Part shown: one piece after another, positions 36,134-48,692 of the stretch
Position numbering within the stretch: the first letter of the stretch is position 1
Layout of the letters: each line of letters begins with the position of its first letter
Assembly (NCBI RefSeq): GCF_017562075.2
Contig: NC_054084.1
Coordinates: forward strand, 18,660,889-18,724,888
Length of the DNA: 64,000 nucleotides
Origin: Anopheles merus
Lineage: Eukaryota > Arthropoda > Insecta > Diptera > Culicidae
Direction of reading: 5' to 3'
Notes under the pieces: generated by a model
What the model was told of the DNA's origin: nothing
The model's input: only the letters and a program-made list of their open reading frames with translations
The model's database searches: none
Translations under genes and position numbers: made by a program

Positions 36134-39100
36134 TGAATAAAAATTAAAATCTAATTTCTCAAACAATATTGAATAAAATAATACACTCCAGTGAAGATAT
36201 TCATTTTAAAAAATTAGTGTAAAAATGTGTTCAAAAATAATGAAGCTCAACCTATTAGCAAGAATTTGTTATGATATAATGATAAAAAAATATTAAAATT
36301 GTTATGGTTGATAACAACATTTGTATGAATATACGATATTTTAATTGTTTCACGATCAGTGCAAATGAAGACAACCTTCAAAGCATCATAGTTCACTCCT
36401 CTGAAACTGCTTCATGCATATCATAAACCTTATCAAACAGTAAACACCGAAATTATAAACCTCCACATTCCTGCCTTTGGCTCGTCGAACCGAAAACAAC
36501 TCTCTTAACGATGTCTTTATGTTGCGCCGTTAAAACTGGATCGATTTCCTGTTTCGCAGTGACACGTTGCTGTCTTCAGGAATGTTATTAACGCGTCTTC
36601 CCGCTCTCCCTTCCCCACACCGCTTCCTCACCCGTTATAAGGGGTTTTACGCACCGATAAACGGGTAGTATCCGGTTTCACACCATAAACGGTCGATGAG
36701 GGCGTACCCTTACAGAAGTGTCGCTTATTATGAGGGACAGGAGTGGAAAAAAAATACAAACCGCTACGATTACGATGGTGGATGGTGATAGAGTATAGAA
36801 ACGCTTCTACTGCACAGGGGAAGTCGTCAAACCGATCTACATTTCCCAGCCCAATAGGAAATGCTTTCTTGAGACAATTAACAAACCTTCAACCAGGCAA
36901 GCTAAGGACACGTGTGATGTTTCATATCATATCTCGTACGATCAAGCCATCAGCGTGGAGTTTGGAGCGATAAATAAGGGACAATCAAATCACGGGCTGT
37001 ACGGGCGTGCATGGCGTTTAATTGTTGCCCTGAACCACCCCCGAAAACGAGCGCCAACGGCTTATCGGTACGACATTGATTGAAGTTTCATATCTTCAAT
37101 CCACCCTTGGGGACTGTCATCACCATCATCGGCTATCGATCGACCAACACAAAAACGCGAAGGCTGGAAGATCGGGAGATGATATCATCACCTTCCTGCG
37201 TCGCTTCATTAACGAGTCCCTTTCGGTGGGGCACCGCTGCACAGGGAGAATGTCCAGCCTGTACACAGGTTGTATACGAGGCTTTCGAGACATTTTTCGG
37301 CGTACAACCCACACATGGCGGTTCCCTGTTTCTTTTCCTACCGGTCGAAGTCGAAGTCATTCAAAAGATTCCCGAACCTCGGAGGCCCGTAACCTCGCAT
37401 CACCTTCTCACATGGTGCTGGAAGGATGGAAAAGCGATGAAGGGTGCAATGTGGTGAACGCGCCTAATGCGCTTATAATTAACTGACCCGTTCGGGAGGT
37501 TTTTTTTTGGGAGTTGAAGTTTCTTTCTGCTTTCCTGTTCCACCGGCCTTTTTTGACAGTAAATCGAACCGGTCAATAATGGTGTGGCCTTTGAGGTTGC
37601 AGCACAGTGCGCCATGGGCCATGCCATGCAACTCGCGTCGGTTCATTCGTTTTGTTTACAGTGTGGTCAGAAACATTGTCTGCAGGAATAAGTTTAGTTG
37701 AGTAGTAGAATACTTTGGATTAATTTAAATATACTTCAATACTGAATTTATTTATTCTAATAATTTTGAAATGATCCCTATTCTTCAATTGAAATTGACG
37801 CGAACGCGAAAAATGTTAATATTGAAGTTTTTTTTCTAGGAGTTTAAGAATATCATAAACATAAAAAACAACTTCTAATTATGTGGAAGAGGATTGCAAA
37901 ATTTCAGAAGAATGTATAAAAATCTCAAAATGATAAAGATTGTTTAGCTGTAATCGTCACAAGAATGACATCAGACGATCCAGGCCTTTAGTATAATTCA
38001 CTTCTTTTGAGTCATAATTGACATATCCATGCTAAGGTCAGAACTTAAATCAAAATTCAAGTTATTCGAAATCGATCTTTTATACAACCATTTATTTCCC
38101 TGATGCACCTAAACTACTGTCATCTACTGTACTCGCCCAACAAATCCCCTATATCCAGTGTCCTCTAGATCCAGCATCAGGCTCGTTCAGCAACGTTCAG
38201 CAGGTTACTAGGGGAACCGCTTTCGTGCAAATAGGCTTACACAAAGTTTCGGTGATTATAGCACACGCTCCATTAACAAACTCCAGACACACAGGATGCC
38301 CGGACCAGGCATGGTTTGCTCCAACTCTATCCGAACACTCCATTGCTGTCGGCTAAAATCGAATCGGAAAACATAATCATTGACGAATGGAAGCGAAATC
38401 TCCACCCGACACTCGACACGACTCGCATGGACAAATTTGGGTGAAAATAGTGGGTCAGTTTTACTTTTTTTGTACGCGACCCCGGGGAGCTAGTCGCTAG
38501 CCGGCAAGCCGACAAACGTATGTCCAATTTTGGCAAATTCCTTCATCGTCCCCGGGGGTCATTTTTCTTGCAGCCAGCCGTCTGCGTCTAGCCAGCCGGG
38601 TCTGGCCGGGGTTGGCGGCGCTTTGTGAGAGTGATTAGAAGCGCTGATGGGGGACACAGACCACAGAGCAACAAACCGCGTATCGTTAGCCAGTTAGACA
38701 GGACGGTTTACGGGTTTTGGAAATTGATAGACTTTCCTTTTTTTGTCGGGTTCTCTTGGCTTTTGTTTTCGCCATGTCATCGCGAACGGGCAACTAGCTG
38801 CACACATGGCGGGATCGTTCGTTGGGCGTAGAAACTGCCCCACTCAACAGTTCTTGTTACAAAAGCGAAAGACTTCTGGGGGAGTTCCTTTCAAATGGGT
38901 GTATCGATAGTTGTGTTTGCTATGGTTGGTCTCTATCAGTTTAGTTCCCTTGTTGCATCATATTTCCGGAAAGTAGACCTAGATATATTGTCGGAATGTG
39001 CACATTCTTGGGGATCGTTTGAAAAAAGGTCCGTAATGGAAGATGTGGAACAACAACAAAAAAACGCACACCTTATCAACTTTACGCATTCCATCTGTCT

Positions 39101-41102
39101 AATTGCATTGGTTTTCGGTCCGGGCTTGGTTCGATTGCAACAAGTGCAGCCAAAAGTGGGCGTAGATAAGTATAATGGGCCAATCGCTGGCGATTGCATA
39201 AGAATTTTTGTAGTATCATGCCGTTCTATTAACATACTTAGATAGTGCCCAAGACTGAACACTGATTGCTTCATTTACCTACATCCGGTCGTTTCGTATT
39301 TTTGGAAGCAAAAGGCAGACAGACATTGAAGTCTTTCTCTTTCGCCCTGCTATGTTTGCTACACTTTGGACATTAAATATCAAACTGTAGCATAACAGTA
39401 CGGTTGCTTTTCTAATTATTGCGGATCTCCGTACAGTCTGCCGCTTGCGGATATGGTAGCGTAAAAAGCAATTAAAATTAAACCAAAGAATAGAAGATAC
39501 CAACCTTTACCTAACCTTTCTGAAGCGATTCATTTGGTTGTTTGGCTATTTTCTTCGCTCCACCCCAACGGAAGCCTATTATGTTGCCTTTCCTAACTGT
39601 ACTCTTTATCATATTATCGTACCCGTAAACACTGCATCATAAATAACAGGGAAATAAAAGTGAAGGAAAATATGAAGAAGCAATTTATATCTGAGCGCCA
39701 ATTATTACAGCTGGCCAAAGAATGCCCAGGCTCGGCTTCATTCTTACCATCCGACCATCCAACAATCCGAACAGTATCAAAAGCATCCGAAAGCGTTCAC
39801 TTACGTTTATGTCTTCTTTGTTCTGCGCTTCCCCCTTCTGTGGATGCTCCCTCGGACTGCTTTCCCTATCGCTTTTCCAACCGATCGCTGCTCTTTCTTC
39901 TTGGTTGCGTCGCCCAACGATTCTGGAAAACCGCCCGAGATAGTGAACCATTCAGGGAAGCATAGGGGATTAAAAGCATAAGCAGAACGCTTTTCAGCGA
40001 TAGATATGAATGAAGCGAAGGTGGCCTCGGCCGGGTCCACTAACCGGTCGATTTGAAACGGCTGGCAAGAAGAAGGAACGGTGGAAAAGAAAATCGAAAA
40101 CATCGACGCACCTCAAAACGCACCAAACTCTGGAACGCACCAGTGCGAAGGGAAAAGAACGCAGCAAGGGAAGAGGGTGAGTAGAGTGGAAGAGAGTGCG
40201 GACGCGTGTTTGATAATCAAAGCATGTGTGCCGCACAGGTGTATACAAAAGGGAAGAGAAGTATGGCCCAACAGCGCGAGAGCGCAATGCTTGAATACGC
40301 ACACACACACCGTGCGGCTTATGTTTGGCTCTCCTGCTTGGTAGAAGCATTCCACCGTATGCTGTATTTCTTTCATGCTGAGCATGGTAGGGCTGTGAAT
40401 GTAATCGTGAGGAATTGTGAGCGAAGAGAGCTAGTGAACCACTATGGGAGAAAACCACTTTTCGGACAAAAGAAAATTCTATGTTCTTCTGTTATTTTAT
40501 ACTTTTCTAATGAGGAGTACTAGTCAATATCTTTGTTACTCTGTTCTGTCTGATAACTTTTGGTGTTTTCATAGTGGCTCTTTTCAAAAATATATTCTTG
40601 AAATAACTTCAATTATTAAGACTAAACCGTGGTTGATACTCAGCTTTTTTCATTAATCATTTACGTTCAAACTGTTTTAATTGAATGTTTTTAAACAATT
40701 ATATTGATTATGCTGCGGTTCAAAATCTATCCCAAACATATAACAATATTTCATTTATATTTTATCTATTTTGATTGGAGCTTTTTGAATTTAAAATGAT
40801 CCGTTGGCATATTAGTACGCCCTTGACTGCAGACTTTGTTTTCTGTTGAGAGTTTGGATAAACAATCGAATGGAAAGCAATAAAAGTACGGTACAGTGAA
40901 TGAATGTATACCTAAACGTACATGAGGTTTCAATGTTAAATAATAAAGACAATGTTTCAGGAATGATTCAGAAAAGAGTATTTAGATTCACAGAATGAAA
41001 CTTCTATTTTTCAGAGTCATAGAGTTTTTTTTTTTATTTTTCAATACTGTCAAGAAGTAAATTGTTTTTAAAATACAAAAACATATCGACGTCGAGAGTG
41101 CT
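36134..41102. other. Intergenic stretch, no supported gene
   Basis: The first 230 bp may be the residual tail of the retrotransposon. A 116-codon ATG frame at 38895-39245 (plus) has two hydrophobic segments but an A-rich CAA-CAA-CAA-AAA run and no known motif; I consider it chance. About 37.7-38.1 and 40.5-41.1 kb are AT-rich. Confidence 0.35.
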
Positions 41103-41104
41103 TA

Positions 41105-41391
41105 CAGGGTTTTCCAAGTCATATTCAAATGTGCACATAATTATTCACCACCTCCAAGATGTTTTTCAACAGCTGTCAAATGGTGTATTTGCTTCATCAC
41201 GAAATTTCAGTTTTTACATATGATTTTCAATACATCACTAAGAACTGTCAAACTCAATGTTGCTCGAGACGTGTTGAAAATCATGCTGAAGAAATTTAAA
41301 AAGTTTGATGATGGAAATGAAATATCAGATTCATGTGGATTAACATCTTGAATAACAACGTTTAAATTGGAAACTGACTAGGAAACCCCTG
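41105..41391. mobile_element. Foldback MITE with TA target site (Tc1/mariner-like ends)
   Basis: The ends CAGGGTTTTCCAAGTC and, on the other strand, CAGGGGTTTCCTAGTC match at 14 of 16 positions and are flanked by TA on both sides (41103-41104 and 41392-41393). Inside, ATGATTTTCAA (41220-41230) pairs perfectly with 41274-41284, and GAAATTTCAG at 41201-41210 pairs roughly with CTGAAGAAATTT at 41286, so the whole 287 bp can fold back. There is no transposase frame; it would depend on an autonomous partner elsewhere. Confidence 0.8.
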
Positions 41392-41773
41392 TATAATGTA
41401 ATCCGAAATGTAAAACTGGCGCGTTTTAAGCCCTAAATAGTTACGTCAAATAAATATAACTATAAAAGTTCACACTAAGAACTAGAACGCTTTGTTTTTT
41501 ATTTGAAATATTCAACAAAAAACATCTCCAGATTGTTGTCTAATGATATGAATGACTGATGTACTGTCGTCATTCGTGTCTGGGAAAGCAATAACATAAA
41601 GTGATCATTAGCAGAACCTTTGCTATTACTAGAAAGTAAAATTATTCCAATGTTTCTGTCAATTTCAATTTTGACCATCAGGCCCATTCCGTCCAACCCG
41701 CCGTGCAAACGCAATTCCAGCCCTCTCGTGCGCACGGTGCGTCAAGTGTACGCGCTCGGGCTCGGCGGTTCTC

Positions 41774-41805
41774 AGAAGAGTTCGAAACGTTCGCCAGGAC
41801 GGACT
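41774..41805 (+). promoter_or_regulatory. Candidate TATA-less core promoter (Inr plus DPE-like)
   Basis: TCAG places a possible +1 A at 41774, and GGACT falls exactly at +28 to +32, close to the DPE consensus RGWYV. It sits at the left edge of a CpG-rich zone. Both motifs are short, so this is only a suggestion. Confidence 0.25.
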
Positions 41806-43933
41806 CGAATTTTTGCTTTCCGCGCGCGCGCACACGCTCGCCGACACTCATCTCCGATTCGAACGTGGCTCAGCAGCGGGCCACACATACGCGGGCCCTT
41901 CAAGCCACAGTTTTACGTTAGTGTATTTACGTTTGTTGTGAGTGTTTTTTTTTTCTACCATTCTCTACCGCTCACCATCTAACCACAGCGAAAGAGGTAC
42001 GGTGCTTGTTTTTGTTCGTCAGGTTCGCCGTTTGTTGCGCGTGTTGTGCGCGCACTGTTGTGTTGTTTGTACAGTTTTGTTTTGATTTCGCGTTGCGCGT
42101 TGGGGGTTCGCGGGCAGGTTGCGGTTATCCATGTGTCGAGCCCTTCTGTGTAGCAGCGAGAGTGCAGTAGTGTACGTGTGTGCGCCGTACGAGAGTGTTT
42201 TGCGTCCGTCGTGTGTACCGTGCACATCGTGATGTCATTGCGCGGTTGCTTAAGTGGAGGGGAAAAATAGAATTAGAAAAAAAAGTCCAAATCCCCATCC
42301 CCATTCACTTAATACCACCGAGAACGTCAATATGTCAAACGTCGGCGAACTGTGGCTAAGCTAAGCAGCTAAAGGTGAACAGAAATAAACCTACTACTGT
42401 GGGTGGAGAGGAGTCACTGTTTACAAACGATCTTGTGCTGCTGGACGGGAAGTTCGTGCGTGAATCGATGCAAAGCACTCACGCGCCACCCTATGCGCCA
42501 TACGTGAAAGTGAAAAGCGCATAAATTTCACCCTTTCCCGGGCCCGGGTCCCGGATGCTGTGGCAGTGACACAGTGACAATCAGGTTCGAAGGAATGGTC
42601 TCTGCTGCGTATGGCAGCATACGCATGCATGCCGTTTTGTTCGCGCTGTCGAATTCATCCCGGTTTTCGTGTTGGTGGTGGTGTGCATCGGGATATCGAA
42701 GGAGTGTATGGTTAAAAAACGGCAACAGCAACCGAAAACAAAACAAAAACCGAAAGCGATATTTATATTGGGGTGGGTTCCATTTGTGAAAGTATCCGTC
42801 ACGCACAGGAATGTCGTTGTTCGGAGGGGTGGGAGAGCGTGCTTATGCGGCAGGCAGCAAGCACGTCAAGTGAGCTGCAACTGCGAGCAGCCGTTTTGTG
42901 ATAGGGAGAATGCTTTTTTGCTTGCTAGACGAAAGAAAAGGGCGCGCATTCTTTGGCGGAGCTAAGCAACATTCGTTTACCTTTCGGCTTGGCGCCTGAC
43001 TTGGGACCGATTTGTTGGTAACCACCGGGGTAGCTCATCCAAGTAGCTCTCTTCTAGCGACTCTGGTTGGCTGATTGACATTTATCGCGTGGTGCCGTAG
43101 CGTGCTAGTAGCAACAGGTACCTCACACAGCCCCACAGGCTGCAGCCACCGAAAGGGATGGTTGCCCTTTGTTTATGTGCAACGTGTGCACATACACACA
43201 AAAAGTACCGTACTCCCGTCAGCAGGCTGTGGGCTGTGCAAAGGTATGCTTTGTTCTTTGTGGACTGAGCACTGTCTTGTCTTGGTACAACTACTTCTGC
43301 TACTATCCGGCAGTGCGTTGGAGTGGGTTTTAAGTGGCCATTTCCGGTTCCGCGCTGGATAGCGCTTTGATAGCGCAAAAGGAAGGTAAACACGCAAATG
43401 CGCGCGCGAACGGCGAGAACGAAGAAGAGATTTCGACAGTTGTTTGTTGTTTGACAAAAAACCAACCGGTTGCCCTTTTCGGATATTGCTCCGTGCCATA
43501 CCGTGTAGTGACATTCCAGTGAAACGGGATTTTAGTTTTGAGCTATTTATATGTGTGTTCTAATGTGTAAGTGTTTACTGAAACTGTTTGTATGAAAGTG
43601 CACCCGCTGTTGATGGTGGTAGTGGTGCTGATTGTGTCCAGTGTTTAGCCATGGTGCAGTAAGTGCAATTAAAATTAGAGCTGGTTCGAAACAATGAACA
43701 CAAGTCGTGTTCACATTCTATTCGGTTGTGCTGCTCTTGGGCGCGAGAAGGTTGAAGGTCTTTGCCTTCCTGGTGAGCGAGTGGCTAGAAACAAGTAAAG
43801 GGATTGTGATCGCGTTCTAAGTGCGGTGTTCCACGAGACAACGCTCCATGGCATGGTCCTTCAGCGGGAGTACACAAAACATCGATGTATTTTTCTTTGC
43901 CTAAGACAACGGGCTGAAGCACTCCAAAAAATG
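41806..43933 (+). other. CpG-rich, 5'UTR-like zone ending in a strong splice donor
   Basis: Rich in CG and GTGTG runs, with many short frames and no domain. A possible minimal uORF starts at ATG 42331 (10 codons). At 43931-43933 the sequence CCAAAAAATG is followed at once by GTAAGTACG, so a start codon could be the last codon of an exon. This texture is typical of non-coding first exons of insect genes with long introns. Exon extent cannot be set by eye. Confidence 0.3.
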
Positions 43934-43947
43934 GTAAGTACGCAATG

Positions 43948-43996
43948 TGTCACCCTTGGCTGTATGTCACCCTTGGCTGTATGTCACCCTTGCCGT
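43948..43996. repeat. Three tandem copies of a 17-bp unit
   Basis: TGTCACCCTTGGCTGTA occurs at 43948-43964 and 43965-43981, followed by a third partial copy. It lies just after the candidate splice donor. Confidence 0.8.
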
Positions 43997-44076
43997 ACAC
44001 AACCTTATCTGATAACTTAAGATTGTGCTCAACCGCGAGGAATCGACGGGGAAGGGTCCACCCACCGTCGTCTTAA

Positions 44077-44251
44077 ATGAATTGTTTCAACAAAAGACTC
44101 ACCAGCATGTTCCAGCGGCGTCTAATCTTAACTCTCTTGCTAATTGAATTCTTATCGGGGTTTTCGTTTTTTTGCGTTTGTTTCGTGCTGAGTGTCGTCG
44201 TCACGCGGTTCTGTGCACATTCCGACTGTGTGACAAATTGGGAACGCTCAG
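44077..44251 (+). CDS. Candidate first coding exon of a type II membrane protein
   Basis: From ATG 44077 the frame encodes a short basic N-terminus (Lys/Arg at residues 6, 7, 14 and 15), then a hydrophobic segment at about 16-47 with two strongly apolar cores, LILTLLLIEFL and FFCVCFVLSVVV, and then a Cys-containing stretch. After 58 codons plus one base it reaches CTCAG followed by GTAACG, a reasonable donor. I recognise no family; the layout (signal anchor followed by a Cys-x-x-x-x-Cys stretch) is seen in several type II enzymes, but that is not evidence of identity. No partner exon was found nearby, so it may be chance. Confidence 0.22.
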
Positions 44252-47200
44252 GTAACGCAAATAAATTAAACCGTTTCGTTCAAGTGTGACCGTTTTTTGA
44301 TGCTAGTAATTCTTTGCGATTAACTTACGATTAGTTTAATCATTGAACTATAGCAAAATGACAGGAGAGTTTGTTACTAACGATACTTCAAAACCAAAAT
44401 ACATACAACGAGCTTGTTTTTGATAGGAAAAGGATTTGGATTTATGAATGAGATGGAATTCTAAACACGCTCTAATGGAATGCTTCAGTAGTACAGTTGT
44501 CAAGGGCAATGTTTAGTTCTACAATCGCATTGCCATCCTTACATCGAATCTCGTGAATGTTAGTACAACAAATTTTGAGCAGACAAAAATGGGAATTTCA
44601 TGCATAAACACAATATAATTCAATAGTTTGGCAGAGTGAAACAAATAAATAAATTGCACTGAAGATAACTATAAAACAAAATTGTATCATTATCCCTTCA
44701 GACATAGAGCATTGAGCAGGCAAAATTGGTTAATTCCTTTCCCCGAGTGACATAATTTCCTGCTATCAAAGTCGCTCAGTCTCTCTGTCTCTCTCGCTGC
44801 CCAAGGGGGGCACATTTTGTCCTATTTAAGGACGCACGCTGGTAAAAGTTGTTTCTTTTTGTGTGTATGCGAGAGAGTGTGGTTTCCCGCACCGAATCCC
44901 GTACACCTTTTACCAACATTCAAGGAGATTCCAAGTGATAAAGTTTCGCGCCTTCTCGAGTTCCCGATAATTGGCACTTCTCAACGTAGGGGTGTTTGGA
45001 GCATGGAATGCTAAAACAAGCATTCACTAGCGTCTTTTGATAAAGTCAAATACAGAGGAGCAATTGCAGTGGATAAAGGTTTAGGTAAAATTATTTTTTG
45101 TTTCCCAAACGACTCTTCTAAAGAAAAACGACCGAAAAACGTAACGCCTTTCTTATGTGTGACAGGTTCTCAGCATAGCAGCATGTTTGCTGTCTTCTTT
45201 TCCATGCGTTTGAAACACTCCACACTGTCAAACCATGTTCGGTCATCTTTGCCTTTGCTTTGCGAAGGTGCGTGAGTTGTTTTGCGGACCGAAGCATGAT
45301 AAATGGGGAGGAAAGGATTAGAGGCACGACCAAATTATGCGTAACCTGATGGTGTGGAGGATGTGTCAGCTCTCTGTGTCTGGTTTTGTTGGAAGAAAAG
45401 ATGACGAAGAATAAGAAAAACAAACCTCGAGCATCACCAGACACAGGTGGCAGATGGACAGGAACGCACACATTATATGCCCAAAATATTTTATCAATGA
45501 TTTCATCGCAAAACTTGTTCTTTCCTTTTACGTAGGAGTCGGTTGATAAAAACCCAAAATATGCGCTTACCCCTTTCCCGCGGGATGAGATTATTTGCAA
45601 CCCATACGATGTTTCGGGAGTTTTTTTTCTCGAGGACTCGGATTAGCCAGTGCAGAATTGTTTTTAATTAAAATTTTCCAAAATGGCATTTAAGTTCCTG
45701 CCCTGTCCAAAACCTTCCCAAAAGGAAGGATGAAATGGAGGGCTGTCGGACGGCTGTTATTCCAGTTTGGTACGACCGGGATTGGACGTGGATAGGATGT
45801 TATTTTTATTTTTAAAAGTTTAAAAATAATTGACCACTCGCGAGACTTTTCTTCCACCCTTCCGTTTGTCCGTCCTTCAACATTAATTTAAGTAAACCCT
45901 CTGGCTTGCGGTGCAGCCTGTCGGTGCAATTTACGGTGCGTGATGTTTAACACCGAAATTCACGTAGATTTTCCGTACCGCCTACCCCTGCGCTAGTGAT
46001 TTCAGCATCGTAATAAAGAAACCTTCCCTTCCCCAGGGACACAGCGAATGCAGCGACTGTGAGCTCTTTAAGCCTTACTTTTTTAATGCTGCGCGAAGAA
46101 AACTTCACCCGTGTCTCAGATTATTTAATTTGAAGAAATGAATGCTGAAAGTAAGGGAGGAGGACATACAAAAAAAACTAAAGCAACGATCAACCTGTTC
46201 CATGTTGCCTTCCATTCCTCACTTCTCCCCCCCCACACATACACCTAGTTGTCAAACAACCTGTTTCGCTTCGGTAGTTTTGGGGTGTCGAGAGAGTGTC
46301 CAACCCTCGTAGTCACTGATCGAGTCGGTTGTAATTTTTAAACCAATTTTTTTTTCTTCAAAACCTCTTCTTTCGAAACGCGCGAAGATTTTATCTCACA
46401 TGCGATCGCTCGCTCGCAGCAGGGCAGTATGTCTCTTGCGAGACGTCGGTTGGTTTGTAGGTCGTCGCCAACGGAAAGGGAATGGAGCATATTTGTGGCT
46501 ACGTTTTTTCATTTATTGTTCCGCAATCTCAACCCAAATGTGAGGCACACTGTAGGAGCATAGCTTATCGGCAGGTATCGAGACACTATCGAGTCAAACA
46601 TTGGCTAATCCACTCTGTCATCCCGCGATAGAAGACACCAGAGCCACGATTCCGCTTATCGTAGTTGGATGGCAGGGTATGATTGAGCGATCACTCGGTA
46701 CACTACTCGGCATGATCGATTAAGCATAACTCGCGTGTTTTTCAGGGTGTGGTGTCCCGCTGCCACAATGTCACAAATGGTGCTTCACAGATGGGCAGGA
46801 ATGGAATGTTTCGTACATATTTACTGACGTGATTATCAATAAGCTCTTAACTGCCACGGTCACAACAGCGGCGCGCGGGGCAGAGATAACCTTGCCGTGG
46901 TGATGTTTTCCTTTCTCACAGCGTCGTCTCACAGTGACGACTTTTCGTGTGTTCTTACTTTATGCTAATTGGCTTCGCGTATCATCTTTCTTGGCGCGCC
47001 GTTCCGCGCCCGTATGATCGATCGAACGAAATTGGCCCGCAAATCGCACGTCGCGCGCTCGCGCTCGTTTTTGTGTGTTGCGGTGTGCAGAGCAAACAGC
47101 GACGCTCCAATGTTTGCGCGGGCGATCGCGGGAAACTAATTTCTGCCATTTATTACACACGAAAAAATGTCGCGCCTGGGTGTGGTCAGGGCTTGGAAAG

Positions 47201-48520
47201 CTTTTTTTGTGTGTGTATGTGTTGTATTTCATGGCAAATTGGCAAACTTTTGCCTAGGGTCGTCGTGTGGGAAGCGACAACATCAATTGATATTTGAGGT
47301 TTTTTGACACGTTAAATCTACGTTTTTGATATTTTTTTAGTAAACCTAACTTATGAACAGCTTGTCAAATATTGTATTGAATAAAGCAACGAAATTTTGA
47401 ATATATAAATGTATTACAATTAATAAATTCCAGTTATTTCTTCCATAAGGTGAAAACATACGCTATCTTGTTTATATTTTTTCACTCTTGCATTATCCAG
47501 CACATCAGGCTTATCGGGCTCTGATTCGATAATCAAAAAGGCATTAGCGGCCGAGCCCGCGTGGGGTACAATAATTCGCAAAGCCCTCAATGCGCCGCAC
47601 CAGTGCCAATCAAAATTCATCACGAGCCAACGGCCATACCACCGGCACAAAACATAACGAAAAAAACAAACCGGCACACAGCGACATCAAAGCCGCACAC
47701 TGCATATTAATTAGTGCATTACGATGAGGTGTGGGCGTGTGTATGTGTGTGTGTGTTGGTGTGATAAAGATAGGCGGCAAATAAAACAATACCCGTGTGC
47801 CTCCACATGCCCCCCTTCCCCCGGCGTAATGCATTCACACGCAATCGCAATTTCTTGGCCGCGCTTTCTTCGGCGCGGAACTAATTTTGCCACATTTCAC
47901 CTGCATGCGGCCGGCCGCCGTGTGGCGATGCTATTTATGAAAGCACTTACTGCCACGACCATATAAACACTTACTAAACGAGAGCTCATCGAAGGTGTTT
48001 TCGCGGCCCGAACCGCGTGCGGCGATTAGTACCGGAACGATGGGTAATCTGGCCTGGTCCGGCAGTTCCGCCCGGGATGTCGGATTTATTTGCAGATTTC
48101 ACGCCTCGATCTAGCAAGTTCACAAGTAGGTTGAAAGTTGGTGGATGTGTGCTTGTTTTCGGGGGAAAACATGACAGTCGCTGGGACGGCTTGTAAATGA
48201 ATAAATGCATTACGATGTTTGATTGGCTGGATTTTTTGGCCTAGCTGGATGGTTGCTTTTCACCCCCAAAAGCGAACACTTGTGAGTTGTGCTTTTCATT
48301 GGCATCAATTTCACTCCGCCGATTGAGTGGTTGCTTTCCGATTCAATTGTGTGTTTTTTGGTGTTTGTTTCCGGAGCATGTGAATTGTTACATGAGGGCA
48401 TATCAATTAACCATACCAAAAAGTGGCACCGGTAGAAAGATTCAATATACGCTTGTATGCAAAGGCTTTAATGTAACAGGTTGAGTGTTGGTAATTATAA
48501 GCCTTATGTCTTTGTTAGTT
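44252..48520. other. Intergenic or intronic stretch
   Basis: No supported gene. The minus-strand frame at 47420-47677 ends in a polar, protein-like C-terminus, but it has no known motif, no good polyadenylation signal and no clear splice partner. CpG-rich patches lie at about 46.94-47.25 and 47.8-48.05 kb. Confidence 0.35.
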
Positions 48521-48692
48521 GGGCCGGTCTGGTGGTACATTCGTCAACTTGTACGAATCAACAACATCATTGGTTCAAGCCCCGAATAGACCGTGTCTCC
48601 ATACGTAGGACTTGACTATCCAGCTTTGGTAACAATAAGTCACTGAAAGCCAAGTCCACTTCACCAGTGGATTACAGGCAGGCAAGAAGCCC
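48521..48692 (+). mobile_element. tRNA-derived SINE (Sine200-like), copy 2
   Basis: It shares long blocks with the copy at 11423, including CGTCAACTTGTACGA, CCATACGTAGGACT and AATAAGTCACTGAAAGCCAA, and has the same B box GGTTCAAGCCC (48572-48582) and an A-box-like TGGTACATTCG (48533-48543). It is 172 bp long and lacks about 25 bp near the 3' end. Imperfect flanking repeats TTGTTAGTT (48512-48520) and TTGCTAGTT (48693-48701) suggest an older insertion than copy 1. Confidence 0.85.

Noticed and set aside
38895..39245. 116-codon ATG frame with two hydrophobic segments
   Set aside because: Length expected by chance in 64 kb, A-rich run inside, and no known motif or splice context.
41044..41053. 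AATACTGTCA resembling miR-8
   Set aside because: The rest of the mature sequence does not match and no hairpin is evident.
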